From Pseudomonas yamanorum (GTDB taxonomy: Bacteria > Pseudomonadota > Gammaproteobacteria > Pseudomonadales > Pseudomonadaceae), in assembly GCF_013386765.1 (NCBI RefSeq), contig NZ_JACARE010000037.1:21477-85476 (forward strand): 64,000 nucleotides of DNA, read 5' to 3'. Under the pieces are notes generated by a model that saw only the letters and a program-made list of their open reading frames with translations, ran no database searches and was not told where the DNA came from. The translations under genes were made by a program, and so were the position numbers. Shown in pieces: positions 1-9,395 of this stretch; position 1 is the stretch's first letter; the number at the start of each line of letters is the position of its first letter.

Positions 1-698
1 TCATCGATCCCACGAGCCAGGCTCCAGAGGCGCTCGCCAAAGCTGCCGAATTCACGCACCAGCGCCAGCTTGTTCCAGTCCCGCAGTTGCAGGCAATCCT
101 CAATCCCCAACCGCGCCAGCTTGTCAGCCGTGACCTTGCCCACGCCGTGGAGCTTTTTCACCGGCAGCGCCGAGACAAAGTCTTCGACCTGGTCGGGGGT
201 GATCACAAACAATCCGTTGGGCTTTTTCCAGTCGCTGGCGATCTTGGCGAGGAACTTGTTCGGCGCCACGCCCGCAGAAACGGTGATGTGCAATTGGTTG
301 GAGACCCGCCGGCGAATGTCCTGGGCAATGCGCGTGGCACTGCCGCCGAAATGTGGGCTGTCAGAGACGTCCAGGTAGGCTTCGTCCAGGGACAACGGTT
401 CGATCAGGTCGGTGTAGTCGCGAAAGATCGTCTGGATTTCCTTGGACGCTTCTTTATAGGCATCCATGCGCGGTTTGACGATGGTCAGGTCCGGGCACAG
501 CTTCAAGGCGTGCCGGGACGACATGGCCGAACGTACACCGTAGGCCCGCGCCTCATAGTTGCAGGTGGCGATCACCCCGCGCCGGTCTGCCGAGCCGCCC
601 ACCGCCAGCGGTTTTTGCGCCAGGGTCGGGTCGTCGCGCATCTCGATGGCGGCGTAGAAGCAATCACAGTCGACGTGGATGATTTTGCGCTGCGTCAT
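1..698 (-). CDS. dinB: DNA polymerase IV (partial, C-terminus cut by window edge)
   Basis: Y-family error-prone translesion polymerase. The reverse-strand product starts MTQRKIIHVDCDCFYAAIEM, with the metal-binding Asp residues and the CDCFYA steric-gate region typical of DinB, followed by the SLDEAYLDVS catalytic motif and a helix-hairpin-helix LHGVGKVTADKLARLG. About 232 codons are present; the little-finger domain lies outside the window. The ATG at 698 is chosen because the protein aligns with the family from that residue. A LexA-like box at 756-771 lies upstream, so it should belong to the SOS regulon along with recA in this window. Confidence 0.95.
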   Translation of the reverse strand, partial: MTQRKIIHVDCDCFYAAIEMRDDPTLAQKPLAVGGSADRRGVIATCNYEARAYGVRSAMSSRHALKLCPDLTIVKPRMDAYKEASKEIQTIFRDYTDLIEPLSLDEAYLDVSDSPHFGGSATRIAQDIRRRVSNQLHITVSAGVAPNKFLAKIASDWKKPNGLFVITPDQVEDFVSALPVKKLHGVGKVTADKLARLGIEDCLQLRDWNKLALVREFGSFGERLWSLARGID

Positions 699-755
699 AT
701 ATAAGGCAGTGGTTCTGGGCAGAAAACGAACAGGCGGGCAGTATCTCACTCACAC

Positions 756-771
756 CTGTATATAGCACCAG
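756..771 (-). promoter_or_regulatory. LexA box upstream of dinB
   Basis: The 16-bp sequence CTGTATATAGCACCAG matches the gammaproteobacterial LexA consensus CTGT-N8-ACAG except for one base in the right half-site. It lies about 58 bp upstream of the dinB start, where an SOS operator is expected. Confidence 0.7.
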
Positions 772-948
772 TAGTTTGAATCTTCCGCCTAAGCGGTGGG
801 AAAATTCGCACATGAATTCATTTTCTCAATCGAAACTCACCCCCCGATAGAGCTGAAAGCCTCGGCCAGACTGGCCCGCAGGCCCATCAAGGGGCCACCT
901 TGGAGAGCTAACCGATTGAACCACAAGCGCTTTTCTTTGAATCAGCGG

Positions 949-976
949 TTGACACACTCGCGTTCCTCTGTAGAAT
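949..976 (+). promoter_or_regulatory. sigma-70 promoter of tRNA-fMet copy 1
   Basis: A -35 TTGACA at 949-954 and a -10 TAGAAT at 971-976 are separated by 16 bp. The tRNA begins 13 bp after the -10 box. Confidence 0.8.
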
Positions 977-989
977 GCCGACACACAGA

Positions 990-1066
<77 letters not shown>

Positions 1067-1072
1067 AACATC

Positions 1073-1105
1073 AAAAAAGGCTACTCGAAAGAGTGGCCTT
1101 TTTTG
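1073..1105 (+). terminator. intrinsic terminator of tRNA-fMet copy 1
   Basis: AAGGCTACTC-GAAA-GAGTGGCCTT hairpin with a GAAA tetraloop followed by a run of T, starting 6-7 nt after the CCA end. Confidence 0.85.
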
Positions 1106-1231
1106 TGCCTGTCTGTTTTAGCCCTCTTTTCGATTGTCTGACAAAAAACCTTTTCCAATCGCGCACTTACCACCCGTGCGTGACAATCCGAGGCTAATTC
1201 GCACTTATTTGACCCATCGGCCGATTAACGG

Positions 1232-1259
1232 TTGACACCCCGGCGTTGCTCTGTAGAAT
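1232..1259 (+). promoter_or_regulatory. sigma-70 promoter of tRNA-fMet copy 2
   Basis: TTGACA at 1232-1237 and TAGAAT at 1254-1259 with 16-bp spacing, the same arrangement as copy 1. Confidence 0.8.
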
Positions 1260-1272
1260 GCCGCCACACAGA

Positions 1273-1349
<77 letters not shown>

Positions 1350-1355
1350 AACATC

Positions 1356-1388
1356 AAAAAAGGCTGCTCGAAAGAGTGGCCTTTTTTG
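1356..1388 (+). terminator. intrinsic terminator of tRNA-fMet copy 2
   Basis: Same GAAA-loop hairpin as copy 1 with one changed stem base (GGCTGCTC), followed by T6. Confidence 0.85.
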
Positions 1389-1629
1389 TATCTGACGAAA
1401 AAGTCCTTTTGAAACAATGGCATGGCATCTTTCATGAAACCGTACACGGTTTGTAGAGTCCATCTCATTGCAAGCTATGCTAAGTCTTCAAGCACTGTCC
1501 TTCTACGACCAATGGGCGCTGTCGCTGCACTTCGCGATACGCGTTAATATTTGTAATTATTTTGTCCATAGGGATTGGTAACTTGGCTGGATACCTCCAT
1601 CCTGTCGCGCACAATCCACGAGGTGATTG

Positions 1630-4272
1630 ATGCGCGCCAACTCGTCTGAACCACAAGACACTGTCACAGCGACACAACCGATCACTCCCACCCGTTTGCG
1701 CTGGCTGGATCTGTTGAGCAAATACCGCCAACCCATCGGGCTGGCCGTCACGTTGTTGCTGTTCGCAATCGCCCTTATTGCCTGTCGCCACCTGCTGCTT
1801 GAGCTGGACTTGTACGCGCTCCACGATTCGATCCTGGAAGTGCCGAAACCTGCACTGCTGGGCGCATTCGGTGCCGCGGTCGCAGGCTTTATCATTTTGC
1901 TGGGCTATGAGTTTTCCGGCGCCCGCTATGCCGGGGTGAAACTGCCGGCCAAGACCCTGGCCTACGGCGGCTTTACCGCATTCGCCATCGGCAACGCCAT
2001 TGGCCTGTCGATGCTCTCGGGCGGCTCGGTGCGCTACCGTTTATATGCACGGTATGGCGTCGGCGCCTCGGAAGTGGCCCGCATGACCGTGTTTGCCAGC
2101 CTCGCCCTGGGTTGCGCCCTGCCACCACTGGCAGCCCTGGCCACCCTGAGCAACCTGCCCGCCGCCTCCAACGCACTGCATTTGCCGGCGAGCCTGCTCG
2201 GCGGTATCGCAGGCGCTGTACTGTTGTTGACCGCAGCACTGTGCATCGGCATCTACCGTCGTCGCCTGCCGGAACAACCGTATCCGGACAACCTGCTGGT
2301 CAAGGCCGGGCGCCGCACCCTGCGCCTGCCAGGCCGTCGCCTGACCTTCCTGCAACTGATCATCACCGCCCTCGACGTCGCCGCTGCCGCCACCGTGCTT
2401 TATCTGCTGCTGCCGGAAGCGCCGCCCTTCGGCCCGTTCCTGCTGGTGTACCTGCTGGCCCTGGCCGCGGGTGTGCTCAGCCATGTGCCGGGCGGTGTCG
2501 GGGTATTCGAAGCGATCCTGCTGGCGGCCTTTGCCGACAAGCTTGGCGCTGCGCCACTGGCGGCCGCCTTGCTGCTGTACCGGATGATCTACGTGGTGCT
2601 GCCGCTGTTGATCGCCTGTGTGTTCCTGCTGATCAATGAAGCCCAGCGCCTGTTCCAGACGCAGCAAAGCCTGCGGGCGGCCTCGGGCCTGGCCGCACCG
2701 ATCCTGGCCGTACTGGTTTTTTTGTCCGGCGTGGTCCTGCTGTTTTCCGGCGCAACCCCGGAAATCGACTCACGCCTGGAAAACATCGGCTTCCTGATTC
2801 CTCATCGCCTGATTGACGCTTCGCACTTTGGTGCCAGCCTGATCGGCGTGCTCTGCCTGTTGCTGGCACAAGGACTGCGTCGCCGGTTGTCCGCCGCGTG
2901 GATGCTGACCATGGTGCTGCTGCTGACCGGCGCCCTGCTCTCGCTGCTCAAGGGTTTCGACTGGGAAGAAGCCAGCCTGATGACCATGACGGCGGTGCTG
3001 CTGGCGATCTTCCGGCGCTCGTTCTACCGCGCCAGCCGCCTGACTGAACTGCCATTCTCGCCGCTGTACCTGGTGGCGAGCGTGTGCGTGCTCGGTGCGT
3101 CGATCTGGCTGCTGTTGTTCGCCTACCAGGACGTGCCCTACAGCCATCAGCTGTGGTGGCAGTTCACCCTCGACGCCAACGCCCCACGTGGCCTGCGCTC
3201 GCTGCTGGGCGCTGCCGTGGTATTGGTGGTGGTCTCGCTGACCTGGCTGCTGCGCACCGCGCGCCCGATCATCCACCTGCCAACACCCGACGAACTGGAA
3301 CGCGCCACCAAGATCCTGATGAACTCGGCGCAACCCGACGGCGGCCTGGCCCTGACCGGCGACAAGGCCCTGCTGTTTCACCCCAACGACGAAGCGTTCC
3401 TGATGTACGCGCGTCGCGGTCGCAGCCTGGTGGCCTTGTATGACCCGATCGGCCCGACCCTGCAACGGGCCGAGATGATCTGGCAGTTCCGTGACCTGTG
3501 CGACATTCACCATGCGCGCCCGGTGTTCTACCAGGTGCGGGCAGAGAACCTGCCGTACTACATGGACATCGGCCTGACCGCGATCAAACTGGGCGAAGAA
3601 GCCCGGGTCGACTTGAAACGCTTTGACCTGGAAGCCAAGGGCAAAGAGATGAAGGACCTGCGCTACACCTGGAACCGCGGGACCCGTGACGGCCTGTCCC
3701 TGGAGATCCACGAAGCCGGCCAGGCCCCGATGGAGGAGCTGAAAGTCATCTCCGACGCGTGGCTGACCGGCAAGAACGTGCGGGAAAAGGGCTTTTCCCT
3801 CGGACGATTCAGCGACGACTACCTCAAGCACTTTCGTATTGCGATCATTCGCTTCGAAGGGCGCCCGGTAGCGTTTGCGAACCTGCTTGAGACCTACAGC
3901 CATGACCTGGCCAGTCTCGACCTGATGCGTGCGCACCCGGACGCGCCGAAGTTGACCATGGAATTCATGATGGTCGGCCTGATTCAACATTATAAGAACC
4001 ATGGCTACGCCCGCTTCAGCCTCGGCATGGTGCCGTTGTCGGGCCTGCAACCACGACGTGGCGCCCCGCTGACCCAACGCCTGGGCTCGATGGTGTTCCG
4101 CCGTGGCGAGCAACTGTATAACTTCCAAGGCTTGCGCCGCTTCAAAGACAAGTTCCAGCCTGACTGGGAACCCCGTTACATGGCCGTGCCCGCAGGACTT
4201 GATCCGCTGGTGGCACTGGCCGATACCGCCGCCCTGATTGCGGGCGGCTTGACTGGATTGGTGAAACGCTGA
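1630..4272 (+). CDS. mprF: Phosphatidylglycerol aminoacyl-transferase/flippase (MprF family, probably alanyl-PG synthase)
   Basis: About 880 residues. The N-terminal ~510 residues hold many hydrophobic helices, including the flippase-type motif SHVPGGVGVFEA near residue 285. The C-terminal ~330 residues form the soluble DUF2156/GNAT-like domain that moves an amino acid from aminoacyl-tRNA to phosphatidylglycerol. The ATG at 1630 is preferred to the TTG at 1627 because GAGGTG lies just upstream. The stop overlaps the start of the next gene (TGATG). In P. aeruginosa the same pair, PA0920-PA0919, makes and hydrolyses alanyl-PG, so alanine is the likely amino acid here (inference from gene order). 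The expected effect is a less anionic inner membrane and resistance to cationic peptides. Confidence 0.93.
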   Translation: MRANSSEPQDTVTATQPITPTRLRWLDLLSKYRQPIGLAVTLLLFAIALIACRHLLLELDLYALHDSILEVPKPALLGAFGAAVAGFIILLGYEFSGARYAGVKLPAKTLAYGGFTAFAIGNAIGLSMLSGGSVRYRLYARYGVGASEVARMTVFASLALGCALPPLAALATLSNLPAASNALHLPASLLGGIAGAVLLLTAALCIGIYRRRLPEQPYPDNLLVKAGRRTLRLPGRRLTFLQLIITALDVAAAATVLYLLLPEAPPFGPFLLVYLLALAAGVLSHVPGGVGVFEAILLAAFADKLGAAPLAAALLLYRMIYVVLPLLIACVFLLINEAQRLFQTQQSLRAASGLAAPILAVLVFLSGVVLLFSGATPEIDSRLENIGFLIPHRLIDASHFGASLIGVLCLLLAQGLRRRLSAAWMLTMVLLLTGALLSLLKGFDWEEASLMTMTAVLLAIFRRSFYRASRLTELPFSPLYLVASVCVLGASIWLLLFAYQDVPYSHQLWWQFTLDANAPRGLRSLLGAAVVLVVVSLTWLLRTARPIIHLPTPDELERATKILMNSAQPDGGLALTGDKALLFHPNDEAFLMYARRGRSLVALYDPIGPTLQRAEMIWQFRDLCDIHHARPVFYQVRAENLPYYMDIGLTAIKLGEEARVDLKRFDLEAKGKEMKDLRYTWNRGTRDGLSLEIHEAGQAPMEELKVISDAWLTGKNVREKGFSLGRFSDDYLKHFRIAIIRFEGRPVAFANLLETYSHDLASLDLMRAHPDAPKLTMEFMMVGLIQHYKNHGYARFSLGMVPLSGLQPRRGAPLTQRLGSMVFRRGEQLYNFQGLRRFKDKFQPDWEPRYMAVPAGLDPLVALADTAALIAGGLTGLVKR

Positions 4273-5558
4273 TGATTCGACGCTCCTGGCGGTATGTATT
4301 GGCCTTTGTAGTGCTGCTCGCCCTGGTCCTGGGTGGCGGCTATTGGTACTGGAACCGCCCTGCCCCGCAGCCCACCCTGGAGCAATTGCCCCAGGCCGAT
4401 GGCTCGGTCATGACGCGGGTAACCCCCGGCACTACCCCGAAGGCCCGCGTGGCCGTGGCCGTACTGGCCGACGAAACCCTGACCGACAGCCAACTGATCG
4501 CCCTGAGCCAAGGCGGCGCGGCGCAGATCGTCCAGGTGATCCTGCCCAAGGACGACTGCAAGCTGCAGGAACAAGCCCTGCAAACCGCCCTGGGCCAGCT
4601 TGCCGGCCCGGCGACCCTGGTCAGCGGCATCGGCCCTGGCGCATCCCTGGCCTGGCGCTGGCTGGCCGCACAGAACGACGACAAGGCCAACGCCATCTCC
4701 GTCGGCTTCGCAATCGCACAGCCAGGCTGCAATGACCCGCTGCCGAAAACCTCGGCCCACGGCAGCTGGCTGGTAGCCTGGAACGACAACCCTGACGACG
4801 ATGCCGCCAGTTTCGTACGCGATACACCGCGTGCCACCACCAGCATCAGCGACTACGACGTTCACTACCCGCAAGTGCTGAACAACGAACTGCGCAAACA
4901 GCTGGTAGGTTCGGACAACGGCGGCCTGGCGATCCCGGTGGTCGAAGTACCTGCGGGCCAGGCCAAGGACACGGTCACCCTGTTCCTCTCCGGTGACGGC
5001 GGCTGGCGTGATCTGGACCGCGACGTAGCCGGGGAAATGGCCAAGATCGGCTACCCGGTGGTCGGCATCGACACCCTGCGCTACTACTGGCAGCACAAGA
5101 CCCCGGAACAAAGCGCCAAGGACCTCACCGAGCTGATGCAACACTACCGGCAGAAGTGGGGCACCAAGCGCTTCGTGCTGACCGGTTACTCGTTCGGCGC
5201 CGATGTGTTGCCGGCCATCTACAACCGCCTGCCGGAAAACGAGCAGCAGCGTGTAGACGCAATCATCCTGCTGGCCTTTGCCCGCACCGGCAGCTTCGAA
5301 ATCGAAGTGGAAGGCTGGTTGGGCAACGCCGGCAAAGAAGCCGCCACCGGCCCGGAAATGGCCAAGCTGCCGGCCGACAAGGTGGTGTGCATCTACGGTG
5401 CCGAAGAAGTCGACGAGAGTGGCTGCACCGACAAGACCGCTGTCGGCGAAGCCGTGAAGCTGCCTGGCGGCCATCACTTCGACGAGAATTACCCGGCGCT
5501 GGCCCAGCGCCTGGTGGACATCATCAATAAGCGTCAAGGCACCCCCAAGGCCGAATAA
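4272..5558 (+). CDS. VirJ/AcvB-family alanyl-phosphatidylglycerol hydrolase
   Basis: 428 residues with an N-terminal membrane anchor or signal (about residues 6-26, ending YWYW) and a periplasmic alpha/beta-hydrolase domain. The nucleophile elbow is GYSFGAD near residue 305 and the likely catalytic His is in GGHHFDENY near residue 400; a GDGGW oxyanion-type segment precedes them. The gene is translationally coupled to mprF by a one-base overlap. In P. aeruginosa the homologue PA0919 removes alanine from alanyl-PG in the periplasm, so the pair would set the level of lipid modification. The family is also called AcvB/VirJ after Agrobacterium. Confidence 0.85.
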   Translation: MIRRSWRYVLAFVVLLALVLGGGYWYWNRPAPQPTLEQLPQADGSVMTRVTPGTTPKARVAVAVLADETLTDSQLIALSQGGAAQIVQVILPKDDCKLQEQALQTALGQLAGPATLVSGIGPGASLAWRWLAAQNDDKANAISVGFAIAQPGCNDPLPKTSAHGSWLVAWNDNPDDDAASFVRDTPRATTSISDYDVHYPQVLNNELRKQLVGSDNGGLAIPVVEVPAGQAKDTVTLFLSGDGGWRDLDRDVAGEMAKIGYPVVGIDTLRYYWQHKTPEQSAKDLTELMQHYRQKWGTKRFVLTGYSFGADVLPAIYNRLPENEQQRVDAIILLAFARTGSFEIEVEGWLGNAGKEAATGPEMAKLPADKVVCIYGAEEVDESGCTDKTAVGEAVKLPGGHHFDENYPALAQRLVDIINKRQGTPKAE

Positions 5559-5566
5559 GCGCCCAC

Positions 5567-5606
5567 AAAAAAGCCCCCGCTGCCGCAAGGCACCGGGGGC
5601 TTTTTG
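5567..5606 (+). terminator. intrinsic terminator after the mprF operon
   Basis: Inverted GCCCCCG / CGGGGGC arms with a CTGCCGCAAGGCA loop, flanked by A6 and T5. It sits 10 bp past the hydrolase stop. Confidence 0.85.
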
Positions 5607-5615
5607 TTGATTGCT

Positions 5616-5730
5616 CGTAGCAGCTGTCGAGCCCCGGCGAGGCTGCGTCGGCAGCACCACCGCTTCACGGTCAGACCTCTGGACCGGGTCGCGCCCCTCG
5701 CAGCCTCGCCAAGGCTCGACAGCGGCTACG
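5616..5730. repeat. REPIN-type inverted repeat
   Basis: A 32-bp arm containing AGCTGTCGAGCCCCGGCG at 5616-5647 recurs inverted at 5699-5730 with few mismatches, separated by about 50 bp. The same arm family occurs at 18219-18325 and 53867-53973. Confidence 0.8.
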
Positions 5731-5748
5731 GGGGGACGCGGCCAGGGC

Positions 5749-7650
5749 TTACATTTCTACCTGGGTGCCCAGCTCGATTACCCGGTTAACCGGCAGCTTG
5801 AAGAAGCGCAGGTTGCCGTTGGCATTCTTGAGCATGAAGGCGAACAAGCCTTCGCGCCAGCGCGCCATGCCCTTGATGCGGGAAGCGATCACGGTTTCAC
5901 GGCTGAGGAAGTAGGTGGTGCGCATCGGGCTGAAGTCCAGGTCATCCAGATGGCACAGCTTCAGCGCCTCGGGCACGTCCGGCTCGTCGGTAAAGCCGAA
6001 ATGCAGGATCACCCGGAAGAAGCCTTCGCCGTAGGCATCCACCTCGAAGCGGCGGGCGACAGGCACCCGCGGAATGTCCTCGTAGACCACGGTCAACAGC
6101 ACCACTTGCTCGTGCAATACCTGGTTATGCAGCAGGTTGTGCAGCAGTGCATGGGGCACGGCGTCGGGCCGCGCGGTGAGGAATACCGCAGTGCCCTGCA
6201 CGCGGTGAGGCGGCTGCACGCGGATACTGCTGATAAAGATCGGCAACGGCAGCCCCCCCTCGTCGAGGCGGTCCACCAACAGTTGCTTGCCACGCTTCCA
6301 TGTCGTCATCAGCACAAACAGCACAATCCCCGCAAGTACCGGGAAGGCGCCGCCCTGGACGATCTTCGGCACGTTGGCCGCGAAGTACAGCCCGTCCACC
6401 AACAGGCAGCAGACCAGGACCGGCACTGCAAAGATCGGTGGCCATTTCCACAGCAGCAGCATCACCGCCGACACCAGGATAGTGGTCATCAACATGGTGC
6501 CGGTCACCGCTACGCCATAGGCCGATGCCAGTGCGTTGGAGGACTCGAAACCCAGCACCAGCAGGATCACGCCGACCATCAGCGACCAGTTCACCGCGCC
6601 GATGTAGATCTGGCCCTGTTCGGCACTGGAGGTGTGCTGGATATGCATGCGCGGGATGTAACCCAGCTGGATAGCCTGGCGGGTCAGGGAAAACGCGCCG
6701 GAGATGACCGCCTGGGACGCGATCACCGTGGCCAGCGTGGACAACACCACCAACGGGATCAGCGCCCAACTCGGCGCCAGCAGGTAGAACGGGTTGCGCG
6801 CGGCTTCAGGATCGCCAAGCAGCAGGGCACCCTGGCCGAAATAATTGAGCACCAGCGCCGGCAACACCAGAATGAACCAGGCGCGGGCGATGGGTTTGCG
6901 GCCGAAGTGGCCCATGTCGGCGTACAGCGCCTCGGCACCGGTCAACGCCAGCACCACCGCGCCAAGGATGGCCACGCCAATGCCCGGGTGAGCCTCGAAG
7001 AAACGCACGCCCCACATCGGGTTCATGGCGTTGAGTACTTCCGGATGCTGGGTGATGCCGTAGGCGCCGAGGCCGCCCAGCACCAGGAACCAGGTCACCA
7101 TCACCGGCCCGAATAACTTGCCGATGCGATCGGTGCCGTGTTTCTGGATCAGGAACAGGGCCACCAGCACGACCAGAGCAATCGGCACGACCCACTTTTC
7201 CAGGCCATCGAATGCCAGCTCCAGGCCTTCAACCGCTGATAACACGGAAATCGCCGGGGTGATCATGCTGTCGCCGTAGAACAGCGCTGCGCCGCACAGG
7301 CCACAGACCACCAGGAAACTGCGCAATCGCTTGCGCTCACCCGCCGCCCGTCGCGCCAACGCGGTCAAGGCCATGATGCCGCCTTCGCCCTGGTTATCGG
7401 CGCGCAGCACGAACAGCATGTATTTGATCGATACCACCCAGATCAGCGACCAGAAGATCAGCGCCAGGATCCCCAGCACACCGTCATGGTTGACCTGAAC
7501 CCCATAGCCGCCGGTAAACACCTCTTTAAGGGTGTAGAGCGGGCTGGTACCGATATCGCCGTAAACCACCCCCACTGCCGCCACCAGCATGCCGATCGGC
7601 TTTGCGTTGGACTGCTCGGCACCTGCTGCCTGACTACTTGCCTGACCCAT
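5749..7650 (-). CDS. kup: Low-affinity potassium transporter Kup
   Basis: 633 residues. The N-terminus carries the Kup signature GVVYGDIGTSPLYTLKE, followed by about 12 hydrophobic helices and a C-terminal soluble domain of roughly 160 residues, as in other KUP/HAK K+:H+ symporters. An upstream in-frame extension to 7722 exists, but the start at 7650 (MGQASSQ) is chosen because AGGAGT lies 5-6 nt before it and the extension does not resemble the family. Divergent from rimO; the shared spacer is 301 bp. Confidence 0.95.
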   Translation of the reverse strand: MGQASSQAAGAEQSNAKPIGMLVAAVGVVYGDIGTSPLYTLKEVFTGGYGVQVNHDGVLGILALIFWSLIWVVSIKYMLFVLRADNQGEGGIMALTALARRAAGERKRLRSFLVVCGLCGAALFYGDSMITPAISVLSAVEGLELAFDGLEKWVVPIALVVLVALFLIQKHGTDRIGKLFGPVMVTWFLVLGGLGAYGITQHPEVLNAMNPMWGVRFFEAHPGIGVAILGAVVLALTGAEALYADMGHFGRKPIARAWFILVLPALVLNYFGQGALLLGDPEAARNPFYLLAPSWALIPLVVLSTLATVIASQAVISGAFSLTRQAIQLGYIPRMHIQHTSSAEQGQIYIGAVNWSLMVGVILLVLGFESSNALASAYGVAVTGTMLMTTILVSAVMLLLWKWPPIFAVPVLVCCLLVDGLYFAANVPKIVQGGAFPVLAGIVLFVLMTTWKRGKQLLVDRLDEGGLPLPIFISSIRVQPPHRVQGTAVFLTARPDAVPHALLHNLLHNQVLHEQVVLLTVVYEDIPRVPVARRFEVDAYGEGFFRVILHFGFTDEPDVPEALKLCHLDDLDFSPMRTTYFLSRETVIASRIKGMARWREGLFAFMLKNANGNLRFFKLPVNRVIELGTQVEM

Positions 7651-7951
7651 CAACCACTCCTGCCCTTTGACCTGCGGTCTTTTATAAACAGCGCGCCTGC
7701 TGCGGGCGCCTATGCTGTGCACAGCATGCGCTGTTTTACTTCTCGTTACAGACGATTTATTGACCGAGGAAATTCACTCAGGTGCAACGGCGCGAAGCAT
7801 AGCGCAGCACTCGTCGTATTTCCCTGCATAAAGCTGGTCAAGAGCGATTCCCGTCGCTAGAATTGCGCACTTTTTGATCAGAGGCACACCAAGTGCCCAT
7901 CCGCAGCCTTTCGTGCACGACTGGCGGCGTCATTCAATACCGAGGTTAGAC
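7651..7951. other. kup/rimO divergent spacer
   Basis: 301 bp without a gene. The only element seen is a weak rimO promoter candidate, TGGTCA at 7835-7840 and TAGAAT at 7858-7863 with 17-bp spacing. No riboswitch-like structure was recognised in the kup leader. Confidence 0.4.
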
Positions 7952-9292
7952 ATGTCCACCACCATCGCAAAAGCCAACCCCAAGGTCGGCTTTGTATCCC
8001 TGGGTTGCCCAAAGGCTCTGGTCGACTCCGAACGCATCCTTACGCAACTGCGCATGGAAGGTTATGACGTCGTGTCCACCTACCAGGACGCGGACGTGGT
8101 GGTGGTCAACACCTGCGGCTTCATCGACTCGGCCAAGGCCGAGTCCCTGGAAGTGATCGGCGAAGCCATCAAGGAAAACGGCAAGGTGATCGTCACCGGC
8201 TGCATGGGCGTGGAAGAAGGCGCTATCCGCAACGTGCACCCGAGCGTGCTGGCCGTGACCGGCCCGCAGCAGTACGAGCAAGTGGTCAATGCCGTGCACG
8301 ATGTGGTGCCGCCGCGCCAGGACCACAACCCGCTGATCGACCTGGTGCCGCCACAAGGCATCAAGCTGACGCCGCGCCACTACGCCTACCTGAAGATTTC
8401 CGAAGGCTGCAACCACAGCTGCAGCTTCTGCATCATCCCCTCGATGCGCGGCAAGCTGGTGAGCCGCCCGGTGGGCGACGTCCTTGACGAGGCCCAGCGC
8501 CTGGTCAAATCCGGCGTGAAAGAGCTGCTGGTGATCTCCCAGGATACCAGCGCCTACGGCGTCGACGTGAAATACCGCACCGGTTTCTGGAACGGCGCGC
8601 CGGTGAAAACCCGCATGACCGAACTCTGCGAAGCCCTGAGCAGCCTCGGCGTCTGGGTGCGCCTGCACTACGTTTACCCGTACCCGCACGTTGACGAGCT
8701 GATCCCGCTGATGGCCGCCGGCAAGATCCTGCCGTACCTGGACATCCCGTTCCAGCACGCCAGCCCGAAAATCCTCAAGGCCATGAAACGTCCGGCTTTC
8801 GAAGACAAAACCCTGGCGCGCATCAAGAACTGGCGCGAGATCTGCCCGGACCTGATCATCCGTTCCACCTTCATCGTCGGCTTCCCGGGCGAAACCGAAG
8901 AAGATTTCCAGTACCTGCTGGACTGGCTGACCGAGGCCCAACTGGACCGCGTCGGCTGCTTCCAGTACTCGCCGGTGGAAGGTGCTCCGGCCAACCTGCT
9001 GGACGCCGCCATCGTTGCGGACGACGTCAAGCAGGACCGTTGGGAGCGCTTCATGGCCCACCAGCAGGCCATCAGCTCGGCGCGCCTGCAACTGCGCGTC
9101 GGCCGCGAGATCGAAGTACTGATCGACGAAGTCGACGAGCAAGGCGCTGTTGGCCGTTGCTTCTTCGATGCGCCGGAAATCGACGGTAACGTGTTCATCG
9201 ACGATGCCAGCGGCTTGAAGCCGGGCGACAAGGTCTGGTGCACCGTGACCGACGCCGACGAGTACGACCTGTGGGCTGAAAAGCGTGCATAA
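7952..9292 (+). CDS. rimO: Ribosomal protein S12 methylthiotransferase RimO
   Basis: 446 residues. Radical-SAM enzyme that methylthiolates the conserved Asp of ribosomal protein S12. The N-terminal UPF0004 domain holds Cys19, Cys55 and Cys84 for one [4Fe-4S] cluster; the radical-SAM cluster motif CNHSCSFC gives Cys153, Cys157 and Cys160. A TRAM domain closes the protein. The ATG at 7952 follows a GAGG site at 7942-7945; an upstream in-frame start at 7874 lacks family similarity. The opening GFVSLGCPKALVDSE is typical of RimO rather than MiaB. Confidence 0.96.
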   Translation: MSTTIAKANPKVGFVSLGCPKALVDSERILTQLRMEGYDVVSTYQDADVVVVNTCGFIDSAKAESLEVIGEAIKENGKVIVTGCMGVEEGAIRNVHPSVLAVTGPQQYEQVVNAVHDVVPPRQDHNPLIDLVPPQGIKLTPRHYAYLKISEGCNHSCSFCIIPSMRGKLVSRPVGDVLDEAQRLVKSGVKELLVISQDTSAYGVDVKYRTGFWNGAPVKTRMTELCEALSSLGVWVRLHYVYPYPHVDELIPLMAAGKILPYLDIPFQHASPKILKAMKRPAFEDKTLARIKNWREICPDLIIRSTFIVGFPGETEEDFQYLLDWLTEAQLDRVGCFQYSPVEGAPANLLDAAIVADDVKQDRWERFMAHQQAISSARLQLRVGREIEVLIDEVDEQGAVGRCFFDAPEIDGNVFIDDASGLKPGDKVWCTVTDADEYDLWAEKRA

Positions 9293-9306
9293 GATGTAAA
9301 GAATTG

Positions 9307-9344
9307 AAAAAGCCCTGCCTCTGGACAAGATGCGGGGCTTTTTT
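9307..9344 (+). terminator. intrinsic terminator after rimO
   Basis: AGCCCTG / CGGGGCT arms (one G-U pair) flanked by A5 and T6, 15 bp past the rimO stop. Confidence 0.8.
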
Positions 9345-9395
9345 AGGTCTATCGTTTTGCCCATCGGCGCCAATCATCGGCAAGGGGCAGCGGGC

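Noticed and set aside
2770..4128. 452-residue minus-strand frame in mprF
   Set aside because: Gln/His-rich antisense shadow of the conserved catalytic domain.
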